A stretch of 64,000 bases of DNA, taken from positions 1,235,863 to 1,299,862 of the forward strand of contig CM055102.1 in NCBI GenBank assembly GCA_029204225.1, written 5' to 3'. Shown in pieces: positions 32,492 through 44,121 of this stretch (position 1 is its first letter; every line of letters starts with the position of its first letter). Both the position numbers and the translations under genes were made by a program. The notes beneath the pieces were generated by a model. That model was not told the DNA's origin, did not search any database, and saw nothing but the letters and a program-made list of their open reading frames with translations. Origin of the DNA: Diphasiastrum complanatum. Lineage: Eukaryota; Streptophyta; Lycopodiopsida; Lycopodiales; Lycopodiaceae.

Positions 32492-33431
32492 TATAGCTCC
32501 AAGAAAAACAGTCTTTATATTTCACCAACAAGGATTGTAGTCTCTTGAACTGCGTGGGTGTTAACTGCTCTCCCACATGCACTATCTTTTCTTCTTCTCC
32601 TGGTTTCGCAAGGTCCATCAGTTGTGTTTGCGTAGGTCCCTCAAAGACTTGTTCAGTTGGTGCTTGACTGTGATCAAGTTCTCGTTGGGCTTGCGACATC
32701 ATGATTACCACGTCGTCCAATGTATAGTTCTTGAAAGTATCAAGCATCTCATGAACTGGAGCTCATCGATTCCTCTTTCAACATATTGATCCTAGCCCAA
32801 CTGGTCATTTTTTAATTTTCTGTCACCTGTGTAGAAGATGACATTGTATCTGAGTCCAACTTCATTGACTTCAAGGAATCCAACACCTTCTTCTTGCCCT
32901 TTTTTGTCATTTTGATGGGTTCATCCTTGTTGTCTTTCTTTGGGACTGCTGTGACATTTGCCTCATGGTTGCGAATATCAACATCTACTGTAGCTATTGC
33001 CTCTTTGGGTAGGTCACTCCATCGGATCACTTGGTTGTAGCATTGCTTCAACTGATTCTTCTTATTCACAGGTGCCTTGGGTAGTTCGATCCTTGAGACT
33101 TTCACCATAGCAGACCTTTGTGGTGGTTGAGCTGGTACCTTCTTGGTTCCGTAATGATCTGGGTCCATGTGGTGTAGGACTTGTTCATCAGTCAGCTCAA
33201 TCTCCTTATTATAAGTTAGAGCATGTTGCCAAGGGACTAGATCATTGTCCACTGGATTCTCAATCGGCTCCGCTGACAGCCATGCTACTTCTATCATATT
33301 CACTCCAAATGTGATTGGTGTGTCCCTAGTGTAACATTTGGGTGAAGATGTATTCGATTTTGGATCTGATTCATATTGACATGCCTGGCAGTCAATAGTT
33401 GCTAATGCATCCGTCCATCTCATGACATCCG
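32492..33431 (-). pseudogene. Gypsy G1 protease-RT linker and RT N-terminus
   Basis: On the minus strand: RWTDALATIDCQACQY, TPITFGVNMIEVAWLS, HALTYNKEIELTDEQ, then a Lys/Ser-rich linker, LDTFKNYTLDDVVIMM, and EEEKIVHVGEQLTPTQFKRLQSLLVKYKDCFSWSY, where copia C interrupts. The last block is the conserved start of gypsy RT (LLxxYxDxFSW). All blocks have counterparts in the same order in G2 (43081-43990). The function of the linker is unknown; it follows protease in both elements. One stop separates the linker from the RT start. Confidence 0.83.
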
Positions 33432-34169
33432 TGTTGAATTTCACACGTGTGGACTGTCCACTACATGTACTTGTGATTTCCTAAGGTGTGTAGATGCACC
33501 AAGATCAAGACTAGATTGAGATTCAAGATCAATCTTAGATCCTATGGCAAAAAACACACTACTACATGCATTCAATCACTTCCAACTCTCACTCACACAT
33601 GTAGGAAGTATTCAAAAAATAATCTAAGTAAAAACAAGCTGCTCTCCTCGGGTAGAGAGAGAAAATACATCATGAGCTCTCGGGTAGAGAGAGAAAGCTA
33701 GAAATCCAATAACTCACAAAATCCATGAAATCACCAAATCAATTAGATTCAAAATGAAGAGTACAATGATACTAGTAGGTCCACGAGCTACCACTATGCT
33801 TAACTATGATTGGACCATATTTTGTCACCTCTTGATCCTATTGGATCATTGATCCATGCACCTCTTAATTCTATTGGACTATATTCAAGCACACCTCAAT
33901 TTCCTATTGGACCTCACAAGGTTCCACCTCTAAATCCTATTGGACCTCTTGGAATCCATCAAACAAAAACTTTACACTTGTCTACACTCTGATTGGCACG
34001 TGTTTAGCCTCTTACTCTATTTTGGCTCAATAGTGGCATTACAAGTGGAAATGCATAATTTGCCATCTATGCCAAATTTATTCCTATCAACATCCTACAC
34101 CTAGATGCTTGATGTAAAAAACATAAGACCCCTATATCTAACATAGATAATCTTTTTCAATTCTTCACA
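33432..34169 (-). repeat. 3' LTR of copia D
   Basis: 738 bp with TG/CA ends; the inner side shows CTCCTCCT, the complement of the polypurine tract. It carries the 9-bp block GCATTCAAT and the same CCAAT cluster as copia B. Confidence 0.94.
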
Positions 34170-34187
34170 CTCCTCCTAAAAAATTAT

Positions 34188-34976
34188 CTATGAAGATTTG
34201 AACATTGATCTTGATATAGCTCCAACATTAGATCTATGCTTGATGAAAGCACTTTTGCTCAAAGGCTTGGTGAGTAGATCGGCAATACAAGAGGACGAGT
34301 TGACATGCTCCAAATAGATTTCTCCTCCAATAAGCTTTTCTCTCACAAAATGGTGTGCCACTTCTATGTGCTTGCTTCTTGCATGACATATGGGATTATT
34401 GGCAAGAGCTTGGGCCGAGATGTTATCACACTTGATCATTGGTAGATCATCCTCCTTGATGCACTTTAGCTCCATTAATAACCTCTTGATCCAAAGCACT
34501 TCTTTGGTAGTTGTAGTGAGTGCTTTGTACTCAGCCTCACATGAAGAGAGAGATATAGTATCTTGCTTTTTGAAAAGCCAAGATATTAGATTGCCTCCAA
34601 GAAAGATAGGGTATGCACTAATAGACTTTCGATCCATCTTGTCACTTGCAAAGTCCGAATCCGAGTAGCCAATAATGGGTAGATCTTCACTTTTATAGAG
34701 TAGACCATAATCACAAGATGAAGATACAGATCTTAGAATCCTCTTGGCCATCTTCCAGTGATGGATCTTAGGATCTTGCATAAATTGACTCAATTTGTGC
34801 ACACAGAAACTAAGATCGGGCCTAGTAATGGTAAGCCAAATCAAGGAGCCTACAAGACTCCCAAAAAGTGTGATGTCCTCAAAGGATCTTTCATCACCTT
34901 TATTAGGATCTTTTACAATTTGCTCCATTGGAGTGTCTATGCTCTTAGAATTTTCCATATGGAATTTTTTCAACAT
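34188..34976 (-). pseudogene. Copia D RNase H, open 262-codon block
   Basis: Complete connection and RNase H sequence: MLKKFHMENSKSIDTPMEQ, TITRPDLSFCVHKLSQFMQ, SDSDFASDKMDRKS, SLSSCEAEYKALTTTTKEVLWIKRLL, CDNISAQALANNPICHARSKHIEVAHHFVRE. No stop occurs where B has its TGA. It is cut off from the upstream frame by the RT deletion, so it would not be made as part of a normal polyprotein. Confidence 0.9.
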
Positions 34977-34984
34977 AGAGTGAG

Positions 34985-37411
34985 CATATCTAGATTGGCA
35001 TATAGATCCACTTGTTTGCCTTTGTCAACATATGAGAGCCTCTTAGGCTCGGATCTATCTCTCATGGATCTTCTTGGTGAAAAAATCCGAGGAGAGTCTT
35101 CTTCAAATCTCGACCCCATCACATCATGATTGTCTTCAAAATCAATAATTGATGACACATCCATAGATTTCTTGATCTCGGCCTCTTCAAATGATGAGTG
35201 TTGATCTTCATGAAGGACAACATCTCTACTTTCAATAACTTGAGAAGTAGAGAGTATAAAGACTCTATAGGCCTTCTTGGTGGATGAGTATCCAACCGTG
35301 ATCCCTTTGCATGCACTAGGATCTTCCTTCTTCCTTGTTTCCAAGGGAATATGGACAAAGCACAAGCATCCAAAAACTCTAAGGTGATCAACCTTAGGCT
35401 TTCTCAAAAATAAGATTTCATATGGTGACTTTCCTCCAAGAGCTATATGTGGGAGCCTATTGCAAAGATAATTTGCACAATTAATGGCTTCTCTCCAAAA
35501 ATCTTTGGGCAAAGATGCCTCAATTCTCATAGATTTTGCACATTCACATAGAGATCTATTCTTTCTCTCGGCCACTCCATTTTGAGATGGAGAGTAGGCA
35601 CAAGAAAACTCTCTTTTAATGCCTTCAAGCTCACAAAAATCTTGAAATTTATTGGAGATATATTCACCACCTCCATCACTTCTAAGAGCTTTAATCTTGA
35701 ATGAGAATTGCTTCTCTACATAAGCTTTGAAAATAAGGAAATGATCAAACACCATAGATTTTGAAGCAAGAAGATATATCCAAGTGAATCTTGTGTAATC
35801 ATCAATGAAAGTAACAAAACAAGTGGCTCCTCCCTTGCTTGTAGTTGATGAGAAATGCACATCCGAGCGGATTAACTCCAAAGGATGCTGGCTTTTGATA
35901 GCAGATCTTGTAAATGGCTTTTTGTGAGATTTAGCAATAGCACAAGCCTCACAAGGCTTGATCTTCTTGGAGAGTGACTTTGGCAAGCCAATAGCTTTGG
36001 CTTCTTTGATCATAGAGAGCATGGATTTGTAGTTGGAATGTCCCAACCTCCTATGCCATAATTCCTCCATAGAGAGCTTGTTCACAAGAGCAACATTACA
36101 AGCATTCACATACTCATTTGGATCTAGTTTATAGATGCCACTAAATCTAGATCCTAATGCAAGTATCTCATCATTCTTCTTGATAGTGCAAGTATCAACA
36201 TTGAATTTTACATCAAGGCCATTATCAAGCAATTGGCCAGCACTAATAAGATTCTTGGTAAGCTTAGGTACATAAAGAGCTCTAGAGAGAGAAAGAACTT
36301 TAGAGGATGCAAGCTTCAAGAGAATGTTCCCTATGCCTTCAATAGGACATTCAAAATCATTTGCAGTGTATATTGATTTCTTGACTCCATCATAAGATGA
36401 AATAGAAGAGAGAGTCCTTGGAGCTACACATATGTGAAGAGGCTCCACTATCAATATACCATAGGCCGTCCTTCTTGAAAGGAGTAGATGAGAAACTAGA
36501 GACCATAAGAGATCCCTCTCCATCACTTGCAATAGTGTCTTCCTTCTCATTGGTAATATTGGCTTGCTTGAGTTGATTCTTTTTTTTGAAGCAATTGGTG
36601 GCATAATGACCTTTCTTGCCACAATAAAAGCACTTGATCTTCTTCTCCTTGAGCTTGGATGATGAAGCATTAGAGGAATCATCTTCCTCCTCATCTTTGT
36701 CTTTGGATTTGACTTTGTCCTTGCTTGAGGATTGTTGATGTCGGTTCTTGCTCCTCCCTTTGTGCTTATCCTTGGCAAAGAGTGCTTTGCCATCATTATG
36801 AGTGAGAGAAAGCTTGTCCATCCTCAAGAGCTTGTACTCTTGTCTTGATTCTTCTGAAATTAGCACACTTTGGAGAGCCTCCAAACTTGGTAGCTCCTCC
36901 TTAATGGCATAGGATTGGACAAGGTTATCAAATTCACTTCTCAAGCCATTGAGAATGACTTGAACTAGCTCATTTTGATTGATGGAATCACCAATGCAAG
37001 CAAGCAAGCTCTCTATGAATATATTTTACTCTCAAAACATAACTAGATGCACTCTCATCACTCTTTTGGCTACTTTGAAGATTTGATTCCTAAGAGTGAG
37101 AAGCCTAGAGGTATTCTTAGCCTCATAGATAGTCTTGAGACAATCCAAGCTTCTTTGGCTATTGTACAAGTACCTATCTCCCTCAATATCTTATTAGAGA
37201 CATTCATCTTAATGTAGTGGAGAGCCATCCTAGCTCTCTTTTTGTATTTTTTAACCTCTTGAAGAACTTGTGGTTCTTCTTCAAGGCCAAGAACTATGTC
37301 CATCACGTCTTGAAGGATCAAGATGGACTCCATCCTCATTTTCCAAATTAAATAATTTGAAGTGGTCAATCTCTCACTTGGTTCCAACAAGGATGAACCC
37401 ATTGAAGACAT
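34985..37411 (-). pseudogene. Copia D gag, protease and integrase
   Basis: Gag from MSSMGSSLLEPSERL (37411), broken by the 1-bp loss after KEAW (about 37140) and the 4-bp gain near 36990 shared with B. Then CCHC knuckle CFYCGKKGHYATNC and protease DSGASSH; a frame change near 36400 leads into a long open stretch with YVPKLTKNL, integrase zinc finger WHRRLGH...CEACAIAKSH, and the catalytic D (IRSDVHF), D (RSDGGGEY) and E (QNGVAERKN). It ends abruptly after KGKQVDL where RT should begin. The 37412-38155 leader holds no gene. Confidence 0.9.
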
Positions 37412-38155
37412 TTGAAGTGAAGAAAACTCAAATGATGAACAATAAATGTTGTTACACACTTTCAATAGGATGCAATAATTGAGTACTATCTCCTCCTATG
37501 AAAGATCTTGCAACTATTTGTGAATTGATTCTCACTAGCTACTCAAATCTCTCTAAAACAAGATCTATTGCACATCAAATGATGAAGTATAGGCAAAGTT
37601 AGGATCTAACACTCTTAGCACGTGTGAAATACACTAAGAAACCAAATTTGACTCAAATACAATGATATTGCATGAAACAAAATGGATAAGATCTCAAAAT
37701 AGTGCCTAGATCACATATAGATGAGATTGGCAAGCATACAACTGTGATTTTGGATCAACCAAGCAATCTCTTGACCAAACCAAATGTGTCCACCCAGGTC
37801 TAGGTGCCCTACCTAACCCTCTTCAAAAGCTTATAACTTTTGATTGGCTCAACCAAATGGAATGAAACTGATTGCAACAGAAACTAGACAAAAATAGCTT
37901 CGAAACAAGATATCAAGCAAGATAAATGGATCATATATGAGAGAGAACTTTCAAATTGAAATTGGATGTTCCTCACACGTGTCTGAGCACCTGATTCCGT
38001 ACAGTACCAGGTCAGACCCAATCAATGTCCTTTTGATCTCTTTTGATCCAAGATTGAACAAGATAGCTAGGAAAATGGGCCTTGACAACTTCTAGCTCAA
38101 GATTAATGAAAATTTATTCACTTAGATGGATCAAAATGCATGGTAACCTTAGGTA

Positions 38156-38168
38156 GGCTCTGATACCA
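38156..38168 (-). promoter_or_regulatory. Primer-binding site of copia D
   Basis: Minus strand reads TGGTATCAGAGCC at the inner edge of the 5' LTR, matching initiator Met tRNA. Confidence 0.92.
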
Positions 38169-38863
38169 TGTTGAATTTCACACGTGTGGACTGTCCACTA
38201 CATGTACTTGTGATCTCCTAAGGTGTGTAGATGTAGCAAGATCAAGACTAGATTGAGATTCAAGATCAATCTTAGAGCCTATGGCAAAAACACACTACTA
38301 CATCACTTCCAACTCTCACTCACACATGTAGGAAGTATTCAAAAAATAATCTAAGTAAAAACAAGTTGCTCTCCTCGAGTAGAGAGAGAAAATGCATCAT
38401 GAGCTCTCGAGTAGAGAGAGAAAGCTAGAAATCCAATAACTCACAAAATCCATGAAATCACCAAATCAATTAGATTCAAAATGAGGAGTACAATGATACT
38501 AGTAGGTCCACGAGCTACCACTATGCTTAACTATGATTGGACCATATTTTGTCACCTCTTGATTCTATTGGATCATTGATCCATACACCTCAATTTCCTA
38601 TTGGACCTCACAAGGTTCTACCTCTAAATCCTATTGGACCTCTTGGAATTCGTCAAACAAAAACTTTACACTTGTCTACACTCTAACTGGCACGTGTTTA
38701 GCCTCTTACTCTATTTTGGCTCAATAGTGGCATTACAAGTGGAAATGCATAATTTGCCATCTATGCCAAATTTATTCCTATCAACATCCTACACCTAGAT
38801 GCTTGATGTAAAAAACATAAGACCCCTATATCTAACATAGATAATCTTTTTCAATTCTTCACA
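38169..38863 (-). repeat. 5' LTR of copia D, shortened
   Basis: 695 bp. It lacks the 9-bp block (like the B 5' LTR) and about 34 bp inside the CCAAT cluster, leaving fewer ATTGG cores. It is followed by the ATCCG duplication. Confidence 0.94.
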
Positions 38864-40048
38864 ATCCGTCTTTGAATGATAGTGACCTTTTAGAGGTCTC
38901 GCCCTTAAATACAAGGCAAGTCTTTAGGAGATATATTCTCAAAAAATGACTTAGGCCTCTTCATGGTTTATATTTATCCAGCTCGTGTCTTCATTTTCAA
39001 GTACATCATGTCATATTTAGGTTGATATTCAATATTTAACAACTTCGTGGCATCACATGGTACCATCCTGCTATTAGGATACTCTAAGTTTCCTTTCTAC
39101 GACGATGAGGACAGTTTTGTCCTGAACACTGCCTACACCACCGTACTAAACTTGTGTGATACTACAGGTGAAAAACTTGTTAACATTACCCCATAGGATG
39201 CATGATAGTCACCTAGCAACATGCTACTTGAATGCACGAAAAATGATGTTGTAAGAATTGGTAGCTTTTAACTAGGATATTGTATGCTAACTAGTCTACC
39301 CTAGCAAAGTGTAGAGCTTATGGACGAAGAAACATTTTCTTACTCTCCCATAGAGCACATTTCAATAATGAACTCAATACAATGCCAGTAAGACACTTGG
39401 CTATAATAACTTTCTTGGATTTGGCTAGTAAGTTTAGTTCACTAATCACATACAACGGATTACGTCATACTATGACTGCAAATCTAATTCTCTACTCATG
39501 GTAGCACAAGACGATTCAGTATTAATCTCCATACTATTTGATTGATTCAGAGAATTCAAATACAAAATTCAAGTCTTGAACGCATGTACGAAGGACTCAA
39601 AACACAATATAGGAAAAAACAATGACCTCTTTCTTCAAGATGATGTGGGTAATCCTTCCAATAACTTGATTTACTAAAACTCTTGTAAAAAACCCCATTC
39701 AAATTGTAAGTGATTATGGCAACAATATCACACCACATTTCAATAGAAATTAAGAGCTTATGAAAAACAGCTTCATGAAATTCGAATGAATATGAATGAA
39801 AAATAAGTCTTACCTCAATGTGTGACTAGGTATTTGGAATGTGTGGAAACCCTAGTAATGAATTCTTGTTCCACTTCATTTACTGCTTCTCTGGCCTTCA
39901 CAATTTGTCACAAAGGTGTACCGAGACAAAAGCTTGCTCACTACTGAAAAACCCTAGCGTTGGCTACTGTGAAAAGTTCACGGGTTGTTGTAGACTAAGA
40001 AACATATTTTCAAACCATAGAGGGCTGCAATCAGATTGTGCAGGATGC
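38864..40048. other. Short G1 continuation, then unassigned sequence
   Basis: The first 24 bp or so (38864-38887) read on the minus strand as HYHSKTD, matching HYDSQTD in G2 just before the conserved ALATIDC, so G1 continues across copia D here. Beyond that I see no protease, gag, LTR or primer site and no long frame on either strand. It may be decayed G1 or F sequence; I cannot assign it. Confidence 0.45.
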
Positions 40049-40451
40049 ATGTTAGGAAATTAGTGGGTCTTGCCACTGAAGTACTATTGGCTAAGCTTAC
40101 CAAGTGGGCCCCCGCCCAGTACATTGTACATGTAGAGTAATAAGTGTGAGGGCAGTGGCTTCTTGCGTGGATAAGTCCAACCCAGTGAGCACATAAATTA
40201 GTCTTGTAAAACTTGTAGAATTAGAAATAAGTGACTAGGGGATTAAAACTCTAAATTGACATTAGAGGCCCTAAGTCAAGTTGTTAAAACAAAAGCTAAA
40301 AGGGCCAAATGAGAACTTACATGAAACAGGTGAGTTCCCTTTGTGCTTTCTTAGTACCGTTAGATTCGTTTTGTGTTAGTTTGAAAGGCTTGGATTAGGA
40401 TCTTTGCCATTGTAATTAACCAATAGGATAAAGGGAAAAGGGCCTTCCCAT

Positions 40452-40461
40452 CTATAAAAAG
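40452..40461 (+). promoter_or_regulatory. TATA box of the G2 LTR
   Basis: CTATAAAAAG, conserved in place in the G1 LTR (TTATAAAAAGG near 20661-20672, minus strand). A transcript starting about 30 bp downstream would carry the CT/CA tract in its leader. Confidence 0.7.
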
Positions 40462-40526
40462 ACAACCTTTGTACCCTATTTTCATGTCCAATAGGAGGAG
40501 GAGATTTTGTCCAAATGTGATTCATA

Positions 40527-40703
<177 letters not shown>

Positions 40704-40977
40704 TTTTGTAGTTGATGTTGCTTTCTATTTGCTTCTTCTGATTATGTTTATGACTTTTGAGAGATTAGAGATGATGTGATGTAAGTACCTCCCCCATTGT
40801 AATCTATTCTTCCTTCTTCTTCCTTGTGGTTAAAATAGGGTGGTTAGTTAGATGTGGTTGATCTAGGTGTGGTTAGAGTAGGAAGAGGGCAGTTTGCAAG
40901 CTAACTTCGCAAGGAAAGCACTATTTCCTTGGGAACAAATCTACACATGATAGGTGACTTAGGCCACTACAATTTTT

Positions 40978-40995
40978 TGGAGCTATTATCGGGGA
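40978..40995 (+). promoter_or_regulatory. Probable primer-binding site of G2 (tRNA-Asp type, degenerate)
   Basis: TGGAGCTATTATCGGGGA resembles the TGGCGCC...CGGGGA site that Athila/Tat elements use with aspartate tRNA, with several mismatches. Placement a few bases after the LTR end supports it. It differs from the initiator-Met sites of all other elements here. Confidence 0.6.
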
Positions 40996-41224
40996 ATAGA
41001 TTAGCATTTTCTTGTTTCGTTAGCTTGCATGCGTTCATCTTGTGTTTTTATTTTTGTTTTGTGGAATGGATGTGTGGGGCGTAGTATAGTGTGGATTAAA
41101 GGTTAGATTTGTTGTTTTTTCGTGATTCTTTGCTTGTATGATCTGTGGAGAGAGATTGAGAGGTTAGGAACATCAAATCCGAACACCCTATCCCTTACAT
41201 GATATCTCTCTATCTGATCAAACT

Positions 41225-41870
41225 AACCGTCGCCCACCTGGCAGTACGTTATGCCACATTAGTAGTACCTAGAGTTAGTTAGGCGAAGACTAGTTCCCAG
41301 CCAATTTTTCAAAATTGTCAAAAAAAAAAGTCCCTTGTTAAAGATGTCTAGAATCTAAAAGTAATCCAAAACACCCCAGCCAACCTTCATCTAGCTTCAT
41401 TTTCAGCATCAGAGCCATTTTGGATGTCGAAGAAGGTTAGCACTATGTGTACGGTCACTAGTGAAGGTTCTTAGATAGCAAAACTAGGAATTTGCCATCA
41501 GAACCCTCACCAACTTAAAAATCTACAAAAGTACTTACTGCCAACCTTCGCCAGTCTACCATTAGCTACTTTTCTATGTTTTCTAGCATCACTGAAGTGG
41601 GCGAAGGTTAATATTATTAGTAACTAGTCTGGCGAACATTCTTAGCTCTCAAAATTGCCAAATTGCCTTTTGAACTTTCGCCAAACCATCTCTCGCCAAG
41701 ATGACAGCCCTCTGATCATCATTTAAGACCTCCTTAGAAGTTGGCAAAGATTGGATAGCATCATAAGGATAGTGGCAAAGGTTTCTAGCCCAAATTATGT
41801 TCAAACTACTTTCAGAACCCTCACCAAACCATCCTTCACCTACAAGAACCCTCGCTGAGCTTCCTAAAGT
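41225..41870. repeat. Leader cluster of GGCGAAGGTT motifs, both orientations (G2)
   Basis: Within the G2 leader and early gag region, copies or near copies such as AACCTTCGCC (about 41553), GGGCGAAGGTTA (about 41600), GGCGAA (41282, 41632), TTTCGCCAAACC (about 41677), TCTCGCC (41692) and ACCCTCGC (41852) alternate in direction. The rest of 40996-42346 has no long frame, and the gag N-terminus cannot be read. Confidence 0.65.
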
Positions 41871-42346
41871 GTTAATACATTGTGATAAATCATATATCAG
41901 TCGAAGATGTTTGTAAAGAAAATTTGAAAAAAAAATCCAAAAAAATTTGTCGCAACTTGACCCTCGAAATATTTGTTCTACCCTATACAAGTCATACCCA
42001 ATGTTGGGGTCCAGCACAGTCTACCAGACCCCACCCACATCGGCACCATTGTTGTCATCTATTACTCACTTTTGTTACCATCTATGCTGTTACATCATCT
42101 ATTTTTTTGTGATCATCTCCATCTGAATCCATGCAACATCCATCCATCTCTCTCATCATTCATTCTATTGTTGTCCAGTAAAATATGCTAGTACCACTGA
42201 TTATCACCCAACAAGATCCAATCGGATCCACTATTGCCATTACATCATGCAATAGCGAAAGAGATCTAGCCTGATCAACAAAATCCAATGGATCAAGATA
42301 TTTCAATGCCCGTGCTACGTCTACAGGCAATCAATAAAGACATCGT

Positions 42347-42905
42347 ATGACTGAATCAGAAGCACCACAAATAGAACTGCTCATGAATTTTTTTTCTAGT
42401 AAGATTAATATTTCATTGGAAGAGTTCCTGAAGTTGGTTCCAAAAGCAAGAGAAGTCTTAGCGCAAAAGTTAGCTCAAGAACAACTAGAAGTCCATCAAG
42501 AGCCACTTTTTTGTGCTGGATTTGAAGAATCTAATAAAGTACTCCATGTTGGAGCCGCTTGGAAACTTGAACAAAAGAATATCACTCTGCCGATACAGCA
42601 TGGACAATTTCCTAAGGAAGCAGCTGTGATAGATTGCAGTTCAAGAGTTAATTGATCTCCACAAAGCTATGTGCAAAATGGGGTCTTATAAAGATCAAGC
42701 CTGCGTCTTTTGCTATTAAGCTAGCTGATCAAACGATAGTTCATCCATGAGGAATGGTTGAAGATATACCTATCAAAATTGCGGGAGTATAGTTTCTCAT
42801 TACTTTCGTAGTGATGGACTTACCAGAAGCGCCAAATGTCTACCGAGTTTTATTGGAACGTCCATGGTTACGAGTTGCACAAGTAGTTCATAACTAGGGT
42901 ACTGG
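42347..42905 (+). pseudogene. Gypsy G2 gag C-terminus and protease
   Basis: A first open block (SSKINISLEEFLKLVPKAREVLAQKL...) probably belongs to Gag. Then, across stops, KLADQTIVHP, GMVEDIPIKIAGV, FLITFVVMDLPEAP and YRVLLERPWLR, which matches the protease pattern of Athila/Tat-like elements (GVVEDLPVKV...FVVLDMPE...LLGRPFL). In-frame TGA and TAG codons occur after HP and after AGV. The protease is not functional. I do not see the expected zinc knuckle. Confidence 0.72.
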
Positions 42906-43080
42906 AAAAATTAATTTTGAAAATCGTGAATGTGCAGTTAAAGTTGATCCTACAACTTGGACTATCAAACCAGTGGTTCAAAAAGAGGATGATGATTCAT
43001 TAACAATGGATCAAACTTGTGACCAACAAGAGAAGAATTTTGGAGCTCATTATGATTCTCAAACGGATACGTTCAACTAG

Positions 43081-44118
43081 AATGAAGCTCTTGCAACGAT
43101 TGATTGTACAGTAGGATATATGTGTCAACAAGATAATCAATCAGATTTGAACGAGATTTCCTTAGTAGATCAAACTTTGGATACACCAATCACATTTCCA
43201 CTGAATGTGCTGAATGTAGCCTAGATATCAACAAAACCTATACTAGATCCAATTGAAAATGATCTCATACCTGTGAGTCATGCCTTAACTTATGATGGCA
43301 ATGCAGAACTTATGGATGAGCAGAGTCAAAATCATATGGATTCGACCAGATTTGGAGTGCGTAATGTTCCTGATGAACCGACAATAAATCCACCTAAAAC
43401 AGTTATATTGAAAGAAGATAGGATCATAGGATTGATGACAAAGAAACAAGTTAAGCAACATTATAATACGGTCTTGAAATGGGAAAATCCTCTTTAAAAG
43501 ATAGATTCAGCAAATGTGCCACCCTTACTAACTAAAGGCAAAGAAAAAGTCGAGGATGATTCTACAAGTCAGAATTCTAGTAAGACATCATCGTCTAGGA
43601 AGTCTTCACCTTTGAAGACGAGTTTATCTTCTCAGAAGTCATCACCTCCACGATCAATTCTTACTAAGAAGGCTAAGCGAAGATCCAAGACAAGTCCTTT
43701 TGAAAAGGAACAAGCAGATGTAGTTCAGCATGATATGCCCGAGCATTTTAAACATTATACATTGGATGTGGTTATCATATTACCTAAAGCGCATCGTGAA
43801 CCTGAAGAACACATGCCAAAATTGAAAGCAGTTTACGATGGCCCAGCTAGGACACAACCAATGAATCTTGCCGAATCAGGAGAACTGGAAAAGATTGTAC
43901 AAGTTGGATCACAACTTACTCCTGAACAGTATCAAGTACTCCGCTTGTTACTTATTAAGTATCAAGATTGCTTTGCATGGACTTATAAAGATCTAAAGGG
44001 TATTTCGACGTTAGTTATTGAGCATACCATACCTTTAGTACCTAATACAGTTCCAAATATTACAAAGTTCTATCGCTGTAATCCTAATGTTGTGGACCTA
44101 ATAAAGAAAGGACTTTAG
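43081..44118 (+). pseudogene. Gypsy G2 linker and RT N-terminus
   Basis: NEALATIDC, TLDTPITFPLNVLNVA, HALTYDGNAELMDEQ, a stop, a Ser/Lys-rich linker (SSRKSSPLKTS), HFKHYTLDVVIILPKAHRE, ELEKIVQVGSQLTPEQYQVLRLLLIKYQDCFAWTYKDLKGI, and PNITKFYRCNPN. The order is identical to G1 (33431-32492), which confirms both and shows where copia C cut G1. It ends in TAG just before the next RT block. Confidence 0.8.
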
Positions 44119-44121
44119 AGA

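Larger units (their letters stand above)
33432..38863 (-). mobile_element. Ty1/copia retrotransposon D, RT-deleted, family of B
   Basis: Minus strand, inserted in gypsy G1 with an ATCCG duplication (33427-33431 and 38864-38868). LTRs are 738 bp (33432-34169) and 695 bp (38169-38863); they differ by about 15 substitutions, a 9-bp indel and a roughly 34-bp indel. It retains gag, protease, full integrase and RNase H, but the RT block present in B (about 16310-17054) is absent, the join lying near 35004. Both gag frameshifts of B are present. Confidence 0.95.
20275..38890 (-). mobile_element. Athila/Tat-like Ty3/gypsy G1, split by copia C and copia D
   Basis: Minus-strand element read from right to left: post-protease linker (up to about 38887, then 33431-32812), RT start (32747-32492), copia C, RT core and RNase H (26334-25234), integrase (25074-23738), motif-rich spacer (23300-22990), ORF-X (22641-20869), 3' LTR (about 20835-20275). 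Pol closely parallels G2. The two copia insertions have clean target duplications, so pol reads on across both. The 5' LTR, primer site, gag and protease could not be found right of 38890. Outer boundaries are approximate. Confidence 0.85.
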
